From an uncultured Eubacteriales bacterium (GTDB lineage Bacteria; Bacillota; Clostridia; Christensenellales; DTU072), in assembly GCA_949292905.1 (NCBI GenBank), contig CASFAV010000012.1, forward strand, positions 1 through 64,000: 64,000 nt of DNA. Direction: 5' to 3'. The position numbers and the translations under genes were made by a program. Of this stretch, positions 7,364 to 16,606 are shown piece after piece. Below the pieces are notes generated by a model. That model made no database searches, was not told where the DNA came from, and was given only the letters and a program-made list of their open reading frames with translations. Each line of letters starts with the position of its first letter. The first letter of the stretch is position 1.

Positions 7364-9808
7364 TTACGCGCCCGGTTTCTTATACATATAAACGTACACG
7401 TTGTCGCCCACGGGATCTTTAAGACGGATCACGTCCTCTGTCCTATGGGTGGGCGTACCTATCCCAGTCCAACGTATCTCTATGCTGTAATATACTCCGT
7501 TCGCCGCGGCAGATTTTTTCATGGCGGCGAGTCTTGAGTCGAGTTCTTCGGAATTCGCTACGTTGAGCGAATATCTTCCGAATTTAGCCGTGCGGTAATA
7601 GTCGTATTCGCCCGTCGCTTCGGGGAAGCCGTAGTCGTCTTCGACGTAACCGTTTTCGGTAAGATATTCGTCCGTGACCATGAATTTGTCGTGGCGTATC
7701 ACTTCAACGCGCTCCGCGCCGTAGTCGAATTCTACCTGCACGTCGTCGCCCGTGACGTCCACGGCGTACCACACGCCGTCGAGACAGACCTTGTTCCAGG
7801 CGTGACCCGTCCCGTCGTGATTCCCGGATATCCTGATGACTTCTATTCCTTCTATACGCGCCATGAGCATGAACGCTTTCGCTATGCCGTCGCACACCGC
7901 CCTTTTATCGAGGAAAACGCCTTCGAGACCGAAACCTCTGTAGCCGGAGAGCGCGCCCGCGTCGTGAGCGGTACTCAAGTCAAGAAGCTCGGTGTCGTAT
8001 ATGACGCTGTCGGCGATATAGTCGTGTATCGCAAGCAGTTTCGCCACGTCGTCGTCCTTCGCAGTCACGATATCGTTAAGGATCCTGCGCGCTTCGAGGT
8101 AGCATTGCTCGGCGGTACTTCCCGCCGTAGCAAAATACGGTTTGTATCCGTTCTCAACGGCGTAAACGAGCTGCTCCGAATTATATACGACGTATCCGGG
8201 TAAAGTATCTATCACGAAGGAATGTTCCGCTCCGTCGAATTTGTCGAGATTTACGCATACCGTACCGTGCTGTCTGTCGGCGCCTTCAGTCTTTTCTGAG
8301 GCAACGGTGTTTTCGGTTCTCTCTGTAAATATGAATTTTATCCTGAGAGAATCTTCGTTGCAGGAATAGGAATATACCGGTTCGGTATTCGTTTTCAACG
8401 CAAGCTTCAACGTGATGTCCGTCACCCAACCGGATATACCCTGCTCGTAATCTCCCATTACGGTAAGCTTGAGGTTTTCACCGTTCACGCCTTCGCAACC
8501 GGCGAAGTCAAACGTTATCCCTTCGCCGTCCTTACCCGTCACCGTATAAAGCCATACGTACTCGAAAAGCGCTTCGAATTCCGCCCTGTCGTCGATATCG
8601 GTATCCGCAAAAATACCGTCCGCTTCCGCGTACCGCGCGACGTAGCCTCCTTCGGGAAGCGACGACGCGTCGCTGGCGATATGAACGTAAATTTCACTGC
8701 CTTCGTCGAACGCGTCGATAAGGGAAGGCGAAGTGCCGTTATCGAGATAAATTTTAGCCGTACAACCGCCGAACGCGCCGTCCGCTATCTCGCTCACGGT
8801 GCGGGGAATAACGATAGCGTTCTTCGTGCAATCCGCAAACGCGCCTTCCGCTATCCTCGTCACCGGATAACCGCCCCAGGTGTAAGGAATATGCACGGTG
8901 CCGGAAATGGCTTCGTCGTAGCCGTAGACTTCGGCTTCCTCTTTACCGGCTATCTTTCTTATCTCGAAAAGCGTTTCGGTGTTCACCCATTTGGCGTAGA
9001 AGCTTACCGTCTCGCTCTGCATTTTGAGCTTTTCGAAGATACCGTCGCCCGAGGTGTACGCTTCTCCCGAACAGTCGCGCGTGTCGTACCAACCCGCGAA
9101 AACGAAGTCGGCGCGCGGAGCGGGAGTATATTCCACGAGATCGCCGTAGCAATAGCTTATCTTGATGAAGTCTTCGTCCGTCTCCGAACTGTTGCGGTAA
9201 AAGTCTGCGGTACGCGTGACCCCCTTCCATACGGCGGTGACCGTGACTACCACGTCGTCGGTCACGGTATATGCGTATTCGGCGTTACCGGAAACTTTTT
9301 CGCCGTCGATATACCAACCGAGGAAATCGTAATACTCTTCCTCGCCGCCCGTGACCACCGCGCAGACTATCACGTCGCCTATCTCGTACTGCTCAACGCT
9401 CTCCGCGACCGCCTGACCGCCGCTCACGGCGATAAGCCCCGCGTCGTCGTTAGAGGTATTGAACACCACGGTATACCCCAAAGGTATCCACTTCGCGTAA
9501 GCCGTTACGTCGCCGCTTATACCTTTCTGCAAATGCTCTTTAAGGGTCACCGTAAAGTTCTTATCGGTATACCAACCTCCGAATTCATAACCTACTCGCT
9601 CGGGCTCTGCCGGCAAAGAGACCGTGTTCCCGACCAAAGGGATACGGTCTATATCGACGCCTTCTCCCACAAAGTACAGATAATAGATATCGTTGTTGCC
9701 GCCGGTATTGCCGGTATCGTCGTCGTTATAGTCGCCGACGCAACTCACGCAAAGCGCCGCGCAGACCGCGACGAGTATCAGAACGCTTAAAACAGTTACT
9801 TTCTTCAT
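7364..9808 (-). CDS. Surface lipoprotein with InlB B-repeats and a transglutaminase-like domain
   Basis: An 814-residue lipoprotein with lipobox CVSC (Cys 23). Three InlB B-type repeats with FxGWY...AKW signatures lie at about 45-110, 115-197 and 205-280. A short BspA/LRR_5-like segment follows (RIAEGAFADC and ISEIADGAFGGC style, about 300-350). A transglutaminase-like papain fold sits at about 580-690, with a full Cys-His-Asp triad: Cys in RAVCDG (about 639), His in GHAWN (about 669) and Asp in AVDVT (about 684). Such proteins act as cell-surface cross-linking or peptidase enzymes. It lies 15 bases behind a heterodimeric ABC exporter, so export of a related peptide or shared regulation is possible. 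Confidence 0.85.
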   Translation of the reverse strand: MKKVTVLSVLILVAVCAALCVSCVGDYNDDDTGNTGGNNDIYYLYFVGEGVDIDRIPLVGNTVSLPAEPERVGYEFGGWYTDKNFTVTLKEHLQKGISGDVTAYAKWIPLGYTVVFNTSNDDAGLIAVSGGQAVAESVEQYEIGDVIVCAVVTGGEEEYYDFLGWYIDGEKVSGNAEYAYTVTDDVVVTVTAVWKGVTRTADFYRNSSETDEDFIKISYCYGDLVEYTPAPRADFVFAGWYDTRDCSGEAYTSGDGIFEKLKMQSETVSFYAKWVNTETLFEIRKIAGKEEAEVYGYDEAISGTVHIPYTWGGYPVTRIAEGAFADCTKNAIVIPRTVSEIADGAFGGCTAKIYLDNGTSPSLIDAFDEGSEIYVHIASDASSLPEGGYVARYAEADGIFADTDIDDRAEFEALFEYVWLYTVTGKDGEGITFDFAGCEGVNGENLKLTVMGDYEQGISGWVTDITLKLALKTNTEPVYSYSCNEDSLRIKFIFTERTENTVASEKTEGADRQHGTVCVNLDKFDGAEHSFVIDTLPGYVVYNSEQLVYAVENGYKPYFATAGSTAEQCYLEARRILNDIVTAKDDDVAKLLAIHDYIADSVIYDTELLDLSTAHDAGALSGYRGFGLEGVFLDKRAVCDGIAKAFMLMARIEGIEVIRISGNHDGTGHAWNKVCLDGVWYAVDVTGDDVQVEFDYGAERVEVIRHDKFMVTDEYLTENGYVEDDYGFPEATGEYDYYRTAKFGRYSLNVANSEELDSRLAAMKKSAAANGVYYSIEIRWTGIGTPTHRTEDVIRLKDPVGDNVYVYMYKKPGA

Positions 9809-9823
9809 ATTTCCTCCGTTATC

Positions 9824-11716
9824 TCAATCAAGCTCGAACATACCGTTGTAAAGTTGGTAATATCTGCCGCCCGCGGCGAGCAGTTCCTCGTGGTTGCCTC
9901 GCTCGATTATTTCTCCGTGTTCTATTACAAATATGGAGTCTGCGTTGCGTACCGTAGACAGCCTGTGCGCTATCACGAATACCGTCCTGCCCTCCATAAG
10001 TTTGTCCATACCCTGCTCGATGAGCGCTTCGGTTCGCGTATCGACGGAACTGGTCGCCTCGTCGAGCACGAGTACCGGCGGCGCCGCCACGGCGGCGCGC
10101 GCTATCGCGAGGAGCTGTCTTTGCCCCTGAGAAAGATTTGCGCCGTCTGCGGTTATCACCGTGTCGTAGCCGTCGGGCAGATGCTTGATAAAATATTCCG
10201 CATTGGCGAGCGTAGCCGCTTCTTCCGTCTCGGCGTCCGTAGCGTCGAGCCTTCCGTAACGGATATTGTCGCGGACGGTGCCGGTGAATAAATGGGTGTC
10301 CTGCAACACCATCGCCATAGAGCGGCGCAGATCCTCTTTCTTTATCTTATTGATGTTGATGCCGTCGAATCTTATTTTACCTTCCGTAACGCCGTAGAAG
10401 CGGTTGAGAAGATTGGTTATCGTGGTCTTGCCGGCTCCCGTAGAGCCTACAAGGGCTATCTTCTGACCCGGCGAAACGGTGAAGCTGACGTCGTGCAATA
10501 CCGTTTCCCCCTCTACGTAGCCGAAGGTCACGTGCTCGAATTCCACGGCACCTCGCCATTCCACGTAAGTAGTGGTGTCCGTAGCGCGGTGATAATGTTT
10601 CCACGCCCATTGCCCGGTGCGCTCGTCACATTCCTCTATTCCGTTTGCGCTCTTACGCGCATTGACGAGCGTGACGTAACCGTCGTCCTTTTCCTCGCCC
10701 TCGTCGAGTAAAGCGAATATCCTTTCCGCTCCGGCAAGAGCGGTCATTATGCCGTTGAACTGTTGCGATATTTGCGTCAGAGGCATCGAAAGCTGCCTCG
10801 AAAGGTGCAGGAAAACTATCACCACCGCGATACCGCCCTCAAGCCTTCCCGAAGCTACGAGGAAGGCGCCCACCACCGCGGTGAGCACGTAATTGACGTA
10901 AGAAAGATTGCCCATCACCGGCATAAGTATCTGAGCGTAAGTCTGCGCCGCGGTCTCCGCTCTGCACAGCGAATCGTTTATCGCGCCGAAACCCTCTTTG
11001 ATCTTGTCTTCGCGGCAGAATACCTGTACCACTTTCTGCCCTTCGATATGTTCTTCTATGTATCCGTTCGCGCTCGCGAGCTCCGCCTGCTGCCCTATAA
11101 AGTATTTCCTGCCCTTACCGCCTATGACGGACACCGCTATGACCATTACGACGAGCATCCCCAGCACGAGAAGGGTAAGCGTGGGACTCAGGACTATCAT
11201 CATGGTCAGCACGCCCAATATCGTCAACACCGACGAAACTATATTCGGAAGTCCGTTGGAGATCATCTCGCGCAAAGCGTCCGTATCCGTAGTGTAACGC
11301 GACATTATCTCGCCGTGGGTACGCGCGTCGAAATATTTTATCGGCAGTTTCTCCATGTGCGTGAACATCTTCACGCGGAAATTATAAAGCACGCCCGTGC
11401 TTATCGTGAGTATGAGGCGCATGGAGACGAAGGTCCCTATCACCCCCGCAAGATAAATGAATATCATGAATATCACGCCGACGCCGAGCTCCGAAAGCAA
11501 TGTCTCCGCGGGCGCTTTACCCGCGTTCTCTATAACGGAAAGCACGTCCTTGAGATAATACGCTCCGCCCACGTTGGCGGCAACGGATATCACGCCCGCG
11601 AATATAAGGGCTACCAAATGCCATTTATAGGAACCCAGTTCGCGTAATATGCGGGCGAACGTACTGAAAGGATTGAGAGGTTTCACCGAGTTTACGGCGG
11701 TTCTGCGATCAGTCAT
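9824..11716 (-). CDS. ABC exporter half-transporter (canonical ATP site)
   Basis: A 630-residue half-transporter with six membrane helices in the first 330 residues and a C-terminal ATPase. Walker A is GSTGAGKTT, the signature is LSQGQRQ and Walker B ends in VLDEATSSVD, all canonical. An insert of about 40 residues between the membrane and ATPase domains (with CDERTGQW) is unusual. The start is the ATG at 11716, with a GGAGG site 8 bases upstream; a GTG at 11725 is also in frame. It overlaps the end of its partner gene at 11709, which supports a heterodimer. Substrate unknown. Confidence 0.88.
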   Translation of the reverse strand: MTDRRTAVNSVKPLNPFSTFARILRELGSYKWHLVALIFAGVISVAANVGGAYYLKDVLSVIENAGKAPAETLLSELGVGVIFMIFIYLAGVIGTFVSMRLILTISTGVLYNFRVKMFTHMEKLPIKYFDARTHGEIMSRYTTDTDALREMISNGLPNIVSSVLTILGVLTMMIVLSPTLTLLVLGMLVVMVIAVSVIGGKGRKYFIGQQAELASANGYIEEHIEGQKVVQVFCREDKIKEGFGAINDSLCRAETAAQTYAQILMPVMGNLSYVNYVLTAVVGAFLVASGRLEGGIAVVIVFLHLSRQLSMPLTQISQQFNGIMTALAGAERIFALLDEGEEKDDGYVTLVNARKSANGIEECDERTGQWAWKHYHRATDTTTYVEWRGAVEFEHVTFGYVEGETVLHDVSFTVSPGQKIALVGSTGAGKTTITNLLNRFYGVTEGKIRFDGININKIKKEDLRRSMAMVLQDTHLFTGTVRDNIRYGRLDATDAETEEAATLANAEYFIKHLPDGYDTVITADGANLSQGQRQLLAIARAAVAAPPVLVLDEATSSVDTRTEALIEQGMDKLMEGRTVFVIAHRLSTVRNADSIFVIEHGEIIERGNHEELLAAGGRYYQLYNGMFELD

Positions 11717-13490
11717 CTCTGACACCTCCCGCCTGAGAATCGCATACCTCGCGGTATACGGGAGAGCTCGAGTACAGCTCCTCGTGCGTGCCCGAAGCCG
11801 CTATCCTGCCGTCCTCCATAACGATTATCTTGTCTGCGTGTTTCACGGAAGAAATGCGTTGCGCGATTATTATCACCGTCATTCCTTTGAGGGTTTCGGC
11901 AAAGGCTTTACGTATCGCCGCGTCGGTAGCCGTATCCACCGCCGAAGTGGAATCGTCGAGTATCATTATCTTCGGTTTCTTGAGCATCGCGCGGGCTATG
12001 CAAAGGCGCTGTTTCTGTCCGCCCGACACGTTCACGCCGCCTTGACCGAGATCGGTGTCGTAGCCCTCGGAAAAAGAGGTCACGAATTTATGGGCTTCGG
12101 CGTTTTTAGCCGCTTCCTCTATCTCCTCGTCGGTGGCGTTGTCGTTGCCCCACTTGAGATTGTCGCGTATCGTGCCGCTGAACAATACGTTCTGCTGAAG
12201 CACCATCGCCACGCTGTCGCGCAATGTGCGGATCTTATAATTTCTCACGTCCTCGCCGCCTACCATGACCGAACCGGACGTTACGTCGTATAACCGCGGT
12301 ATGAGCTGAACGAGGGTGGTCTTTGCCGATCCCGTCCCTCCTATTATGCCGAGCACGGAGCCCGACGGTATCTCGAGATTTATACCGCTCAATATCTCTT
12401 TGGACGTATCCTTACCGTACCCGAAACTTACGTTCTCGAATACGACGCTTCCGTCGGCGACTTCGAGATCGGGTGACGCCGTTTCGTCGGTTATTTCGGG
12501 CTTCTCGCGCAAAACTTCGCTGCAACGGGCAAGCGACGCGCTGCTTATGACGAGATTGACGAATATCATCGCCACCATCAGTAACGACATCAATATCTGA
12601 TTTATATAGGATATGAAGGCGTTGAGCCCGCCTATCGTCATTCCGTCCACCGATTTGATTATCATATTCCCGCCGAACCAAACCACCGCGACCATACAGC
12701 CGTACATCGCAAACTGCATGAACGGTTGTCCGTAGACGATGAGTTTTTCGGCTTTTACCTGGGTGTTACGCACGTCCTCTGCGGCTTTACGGAAAGCTTC
12801 CGTTTCGTGCGACTCTCTCACGAAGGCTTTTACGACTCGGATACCGATGAGGTTTTCCTGAAGTCTCGCGTTCATTGCGTCGAACTTACGGAACATCTTA
12901 CCGAAAAGCGGGAAAGCTATCGCGCCGATGGCGAACATCGCTATAGCCATCACGGGCGCAACCGCGACGAATATCATAGCAAGGCGGGTATTTATGTCGA
13001 GCGCGAGAGCTATGCTCGTCACGAACATCACCGGAGCGCGGAAGCCCACGCGGATGAGCATCATAAAAGCGTTGCGTATGAAGTTCACGTCCGTGGTAAG
13101 CCGCGTGATGAGACTTCCCGTACTGAATTTATCGATATTCCCGAAAGAAAAATCCTGTATTTTATCGAAAAGTTTTTTTCTTAAATTGCGCGCGAATCCC
13201 ATCGTGGCGACAGCCGCGAGCCTCGCCGAGAGCGCGCCCGCTACGAGCGCGAGCAACGCGAGCGCGAGCATGAGTCCGCCGTATTTCAGAACGGCGTCGG
13301 TATTTCCCACGCTCACCCCTTCGTCTATGAGCAAGGTCATCACGCGCGGAATGAATACTTCGAGGAAAACTTCGCAGACCACGAAGATCGGCGCGAAAAG
13401 CGTCTGCCATCCGTAGCCTTTTACGCACGAAGCGAATTCTCCGAATGAAATTTTGCCCGTTTTCCGCGGGCGAGCGAGAAGTTTTTTCAT
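11709..13490 (-). CDS. ABC exporter half-transporter (degenerate ATP site)
   Basis: A 593-residue type IV ABC exporter subunit with six N-terminal membrane helices and a C-terminal ATPase. Walker A reads GGTGSAKTTL, with Ala in place of the last Gly. The signature is VSGGQKQR. Walker B ends in LDDSTSAVD, with Asp where the catalytic Glu normally sits. One degenerate and one good site is the known pattern of heterodimeric exporters, and the next gene supplies the canonical site. The start overlaps the stop of the hydrolase gene upstream as ATGA, so three genes are translationally linked. Confidence 0.88.
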   Translation of the reverse strand: MKKLLARPRKTGKISFGEFASCVKGYGWQTLFAPIFVVCEVFLEVFIPRVMTLLIDEGVSVGNTDAVLKYGGLMLALALLALVAGALSARLAAVATMGFARNLRKKLFDKIQDFSFGNIDKFSTGSLITRLTTDVNFIRNAFMMLIRVGFRAPVMFVTSIALALDINTRLAMIFVAVAPVMAIAMFAIGAIAFPLFGKMFRKFDAMNARLQENLIGIRVVKAFVRESHETEAFRKAAEDVRNTQVKAEKLIVYGQPFMQFAMYGCMVAVVWFGGNMIIKSVDGMTIGGLNAFISYINQILMSLLMVAMIFVNLVISSASLARCSEVLREKPEITDETASPDLEVADGSVVFENVSFGYGKDTSKEILSGINLEIPSGSVLGIIGGTGSAKTTLVQLIPRLYDVTSGSVMVGGEDVRNYKIRTLRDSVAMVLQQNVLFSGTIRDNLKWGNDNATDEEIEEAAKNAEAHKFVTSFSEGYDTDLGQGGVNVSGGQKQRLCIARAMLKKPKIMILDDSTSAVDTATDAAIRKAFAETLKGMTVIIIAQRISSVKHADKIIVMEDGRIAASGTHEELYSSSPVYREVCDSQAGGVRDD

Positions 13491-14458
13491 AAACCGCCCT
13501 TGTCCGTTTCGCCGACCGTATCATCGGTCGCCGTATCTTTTCTTTCGTCTCGTCCGGCTATCCTGTCGAGAAAAGCGTTTACCGCCGAGAGCGTTTTCGC
13601 GGAGCCCGCTAGGAACGGGAAAAGATGCGTGCAATGTCCGTCGCGTTTCTCCGACGCAACGTAGTAACCGTAAGGCACTCCCGCAGAGTTCAGCGCTTTC
13701 GCCATATCCGCAAGCTGTCCACCGCAGAAGCCGTCCCTTTCCGCTTCCACGATGAAACATTCGCACCAGTCGGAGTTCACGTTGGCGGTGGCGTTGATCT
13801 CGCCCTTCTCGAATTCGCGCCTGCCGCCGGGAGTCGACTCTTTACCGAACAGGCATTCCGCGATGTCTGCGGCTACCGAACCGAATGCGGGTCCGGAAAG
13901 GCATTTAACGGGCTCGAACGGCGCGCAGAACGTAAGTAACGCGCGCGGTTTCGCGCCTTTATACTCGGTAAGTCCGAGCGAACGCCGCAGACCGTCGTCG
14001 AATATCGCCGCAACGAGCTGCGCCGCGTAATAGCCGCCCGCGCTGTCGCCCGTAACTACGATTTTCGTCAGGTCGAGCGGATACTTATCGGCAAGCGCGT
14101 TGACCTCGTTCAACGCGAGCATACAGTCTTCGAGGGCTGCGGGATACACTTCCTCGGGCGCGAGCGCGTAATCGATATTGACTACGAACCACCCTCTCGA
14201 GGCGAAATACCCTGCTATGCCCGATCTGTATTTCTTGCCGCCCGCGACAAAACCGCCTCCGTGTACGTTGAAAAGCACGGGAAAGCCGCCGCTTCTTTCG
14301 GCTTCGGCGGAAAAATACAGATCCATTTTTCTGCGCGCGGGCGTTCCGCCGCCGTAAGGAACGTCTGAAATTCTTTCTACTTCGGGATACCTTTTGTAAT
14401 TGCGCAGAGGATGATTGACGACGTCGCTTACTCTGAACAAAATTTTGGATTTATGCAC
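13487..14458 (-). CDS. Alpha/beta hydrolase, esterase family
   Basis: A serine hydrolase of about 323 residues with oxyanion motif HGGGF (about 66-70), nucleophile elbow GDSAG (about 137-141) and a probable catalytic His in RDGHCTHLF. An ATG at 14494 is in frame, but a TTGACT/TAGAAT promoter covers it, so transcription would start downstream; the GTG at 14458 with a GGAG site is the better start. It heads an operon with the two ABC exporter genes and overlaps the first by ATGA. It may process the exported molecule, but that is inference. Confidence 0.82.
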   Translation of the reverse strand: MHKSKILFRVSDVVNHPLRNYKRYPEVERISDVPYGGGTPARRKMDLYFSAEAERSGGFPVLFNVHGGGFVAGGKKYRSGIAGYFASRGWFVVNIDYALAPEEVYPAALEDCMLALNEVNALADKYPLDLTKIVVTGDSAGGYYAAQLVAAIFDDGLRRSLGLTEYKGAKPRALLTFCAPFEPVKCLSGPAFGSVAADIAECLFGKESTPGGRREFEKGEINATANVNSDWCECFIVEAERDGFCGGQLADMAKALNSAGVPYGYYVASEKRDGHCTHLFPFLAGSAKTLSAVNAFLDRIAGRDERKDTATDDTVGETDKGGL

Positions 14459-14492
14459 TGCCTTCTCCGCACGCGCGTTATGCGCTGTTACC

Positions 14493-14521
14493 ATTCTATA
14501 ATAATATTCCGTTTAAGTCAA
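14493..14521 (-). promoter_or_regulatory. Promoter of the hydrolase-ABC exporter operon
   Basis: On the minus strand TTGACT (14516-14521), 17 bases, TAGAAT (14493-14498). Initiation would fall near 14486, about 28 bases before the GTG start at 14458. Confidence 0.65.
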
Positions 14522-14684
14522 TCGTTGCGTGCGTATACGCGCATTATCGGCTTTCAGGCGCCACGCAAACGTTGTCGAAGCCGCGCGCAATTTGTCGAAA
14601 TTGCCCTTTTCGGCGCACCCCAAACGCGCACTTCGGAAATGCCCCGATTACGGGAACCCAAACTCGTAAGCCGCACTGCGTAAA

Positions 14685-14787
14685 TGTGTAAAACTTCCGC
14701 GGAAACCTTTTCGGAGGCAAATTTTACGCCCTGAATTGTGGACAAACCCACCCGAATGTGGATAACTTCGCGAAAAATTGTGGATAA
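14685..14787. promoter_or_regulatory. Cluster of DnaA-box-like sequences
   Basis: On the plus strand, TGTGGATAA (complement of the consensus TTATCCACA) occurs perfectly at 14757-14765 and 14779-14787. A one-mismatch copy, TGTGGACAA, lies at 14737-14745, and a weaker copy, TGTGTAAAA, at 14685-14693. All face the same way, with starts 20, 22 and 52 bases apart, near whole helical turns. No dnaA or dnaN gene is nearby, and the rest of the 14522-14930 stretch has no supported gene. Confidence 0.55.
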
Positions 14788-14938
14788 CCCCTTTTTCAAA
14801 TGGCGCAAAATCCGATTTTAACGGTGTTTTCGGTATCCCGTCCGAAACCGCGAAAACGCGGCTTACGAAGCTTTATGCGCTCGCGAACAGGGCTTTATGC
14901 GTTTTTTCGAAAAATCTCTTTTCCGAGTCCTGACGGTA

Positions 14939-14967
14939 TTGCAAAAATATTGTTTTTAATGTATAAT
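14939..14967 (+). promoter_or_regulatory. Promoter of the M20 peptidase gene
   Basis: TTGCAA (14939-14944), 17 bases, then a perfect TATAAT (14962-14967). Start of transcription near 14974, about 23 bases before the ATG, leaving room for the GGAGG site. Confidence 0.8.
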
Positions 14968-14996
14968 TCGGGTAACCGTTTACGGAGGAAACAACT

Positions 14997-16445
14997 ATGC
15001 AGATATTCGGATATTGCGTACTCGCGGCAGTGGTCGCGCTCATCGTATTTATGGTATTACGCACCCTTCTCACGCGCGCTCCCAAACGGGAAGCGAGCGA
15101 CTACGCGCCACGGGAAATAGACGAGGCGCGTCTTGTGGAGCATCTAGCGGGCGCGGTGAGGATACCTACCGTCACCCTGCCCGACAACGACGCGGACGGA
15201 AGTATTTTTTACGAATATCAGGCTTATCTCGAGAAATGCTACCCTCTCATAACCGCTGCGGCGGAAAAAACTCTTATCAATAAATACGCCGTGATATACG
15301 AGGTGAAAGGAAGCGACGAGTCTCTTTTGCCCGCCGCCGTTCTCGCCCATCAGGACGTCGTTCCCGCGCCGGAAGAAGGCTGGGAGGTTCCCCCTTTCGG
15401 CGGCGACGTGAAGGACGGATACGTCTACGGCAGAGGCTCGCAGGATATGAAATCTCAGATGATAGCGGCGCTCGAAGCGCTGGAGATATTGCTCGAGGAA
15501 GGGCGTAAACCGGTAAGAACGATATTGTTCTGCTTCGGGCACGACGAAGAGTTGCGCGGCACCTACGGCGCCAAGGAGATAAGCGCCTATCTCGAATCGC
15601 GCGGCGTGCGCCTCGAATACGTCATCGACGAAGGCGGCACCGTGCTGGACGGGAAATTGCTCGGCATAGACAACAAAATAGCGCTTATCGGCACCTGCGA
15701 AAAGGGCTACGCCGACTTCGTGCTGGAAGTGGAGAAAGACGGCGGTCACGCTTCCGCTCCTACAAAAAGAACGGCTGTCGGAATGCTTGCCGAAGCGATA
15801 GCGGACGTTGAGTTTTCCAAGCGCAGACCGCATTGGACCAAGCCCACCGTGGAAATGTTCCGCGCGCTCGCGCCTTATATGAATTTCGGTTTCAAACTGG
15901 CTCTCGTCAACCGCGACATACTTTCGCCGATACTCAAGCCCGTGCTTTGCGCGGTGAGCCCTTTCACCAACTGTCTCATGCGCACCACGCTCGCGCCTAC
16001 GCAGGCGGAAGGCGCGTCCACTCCCAATACCCTGCCCCCGGTCGCGAAAGGCACGATCAACGCTCGCATTAACACCGGCGAAACGGTGGAGGAAGTGCGC
16101 GACTACATACAGCGTGTGGTAGGTAAACACGTCAGAATCAGCGTTCTGGAAGGCTCCATAGATCCTTCTCCCGTGAGCGATACGGGTTCCGCGGCGTACG
16201 CCGCTCTCGCGCGCACGATAAAAGAGGTATTCGACGGATACATCGTCGCGCCCTATCCTTTCATCGCGGCGAGCGACGCCAAACATTATTACAATCTCAC
16301 GAATAACGTATACCGTTTCACCCCGTTTGAAAAAACGGTCGAGGACGCCAATCGTATACACGGAGTCAACGAGCGTCAGGACGTGAAAATGCTCGTGCAG
16401 GGAACGAGATTTTTCATACGACTTTACGAAAACACCTGCCTGTAA
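14997..16445 (+). CDS. M20 family metallopeptidase, membrane-anchored
   Basis: A 482-residue zinc peptidase of the M20/CPS1-PM20D1 branch. An N-terminal hydrophobic helix (about residues 4-24) anchors it. Metal ligands and catalytic residues appear in the expected order: LAHQDVVP (His and Asp), GRGSQDMK (bridging Asp), GHDEELRG (base Glu and ligand Glu), DEGG, and a late His in DAKHYYN. A dimerisation domain lies in the middle. It probably cleaves dipeptides or N-acyl amino acids. Strong GGAGG site. It is transcribed away from the hydrolase operon and ends at a terminator. Confidence 0.88.
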   Translation: MQIFGYCVLAAVVALIVFMVLRTLLTRAPKREASDYAPREIDEARLVEHLAGAVRIPTVTLPDNDADGSIFYEYQAYLEKCYPLITAAAEKTLINKYAVIYEVKGSDESLLPAAVLAHQDVVPAPEEGWEVPPFGGDVKDGYVYGRGSQDMKSQMIAALEALEILLEEGRKPVRTILFCFGHDEELRGTYGAKEISAYLESRGVRLEYVIDEGGTVLDGKLLGIDNKIALIGTCEKGYADFVLEVEKDGGHASAPTKRTAVGMLAEAIADVEFSKRRPHWTKPTVEMFRALAPYMNFGFKLALVNRDILSPILKPVLCAVSPFTNCLMRTTLAPTQAEGASTPNTLPPVAKGTINARINTGETVEEVRDYIQRVVGKHVRISVLEGSIDPSPVSDTGSAAYAALARTIKEVFDGYIVAPYPFIAASDAKHYYNLTNNVYRFTPFEKTVEDANRIHGVNERQDVKMLVQGTRFFIRLYENTCL

Positions 16446-16500
16446 ACAGCGCTTGCCGGCGTAGTGTTCGCGACTGCGGACGCACCACAATATGTAGTAC

Positions 16501-16537
16501 AAAATCTCCGGCAAAAGTTTCAGATGCCGGGGATTTT
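16501..16537 (+). terminator. Terminator after the M20 peptidase
   Basis: A 13-bp stem with one G-T mismatch (16501-16513 with 16525-16537), its outer arms A-rich and T-rich, about 55 bases past the stop codon. Confidence 0.8.
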
Positions 16538-16568
16538 AATTTATGTCGGAGCGCTTGCTCGGAATTTG

Positions 16569-16577
16569 TGATATAAT
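16569..16577 (+). promoter_or_regulatory. Extended -10 promoter of the DUF4364 gene
   Basis: TG-A-TATAAT, a perfect extended -10 element 30 bases before the ATG at 16607. No convincing -35 element is seen, as usual for this class. Confidence 0.65.
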
Positions 16578-16606
16578 AATATTCCGCTACTTTGAGAGGA
16601 ATGGTA

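Noticed and set aside
14685..14787. Chromosomal replication origin
   Set aside because: DnaA boxes are present, but there is no dnaA, dnaN, rpmH or gidA-type neighbour, and genes on both sides run mostly on the minus strand instead of away from the site.
14554..14808. Protein of about 84 residues over the DnaA boxes
   Set aside because: Its sequence is low in quality, it lacks a start signal and it consists largely of translated DnaA boxes.
15144..16514. Long minus-strand frame opposite the M20 peptidase
   Set aside because: It is antisense to a well-supported enzyme, with no start signals.
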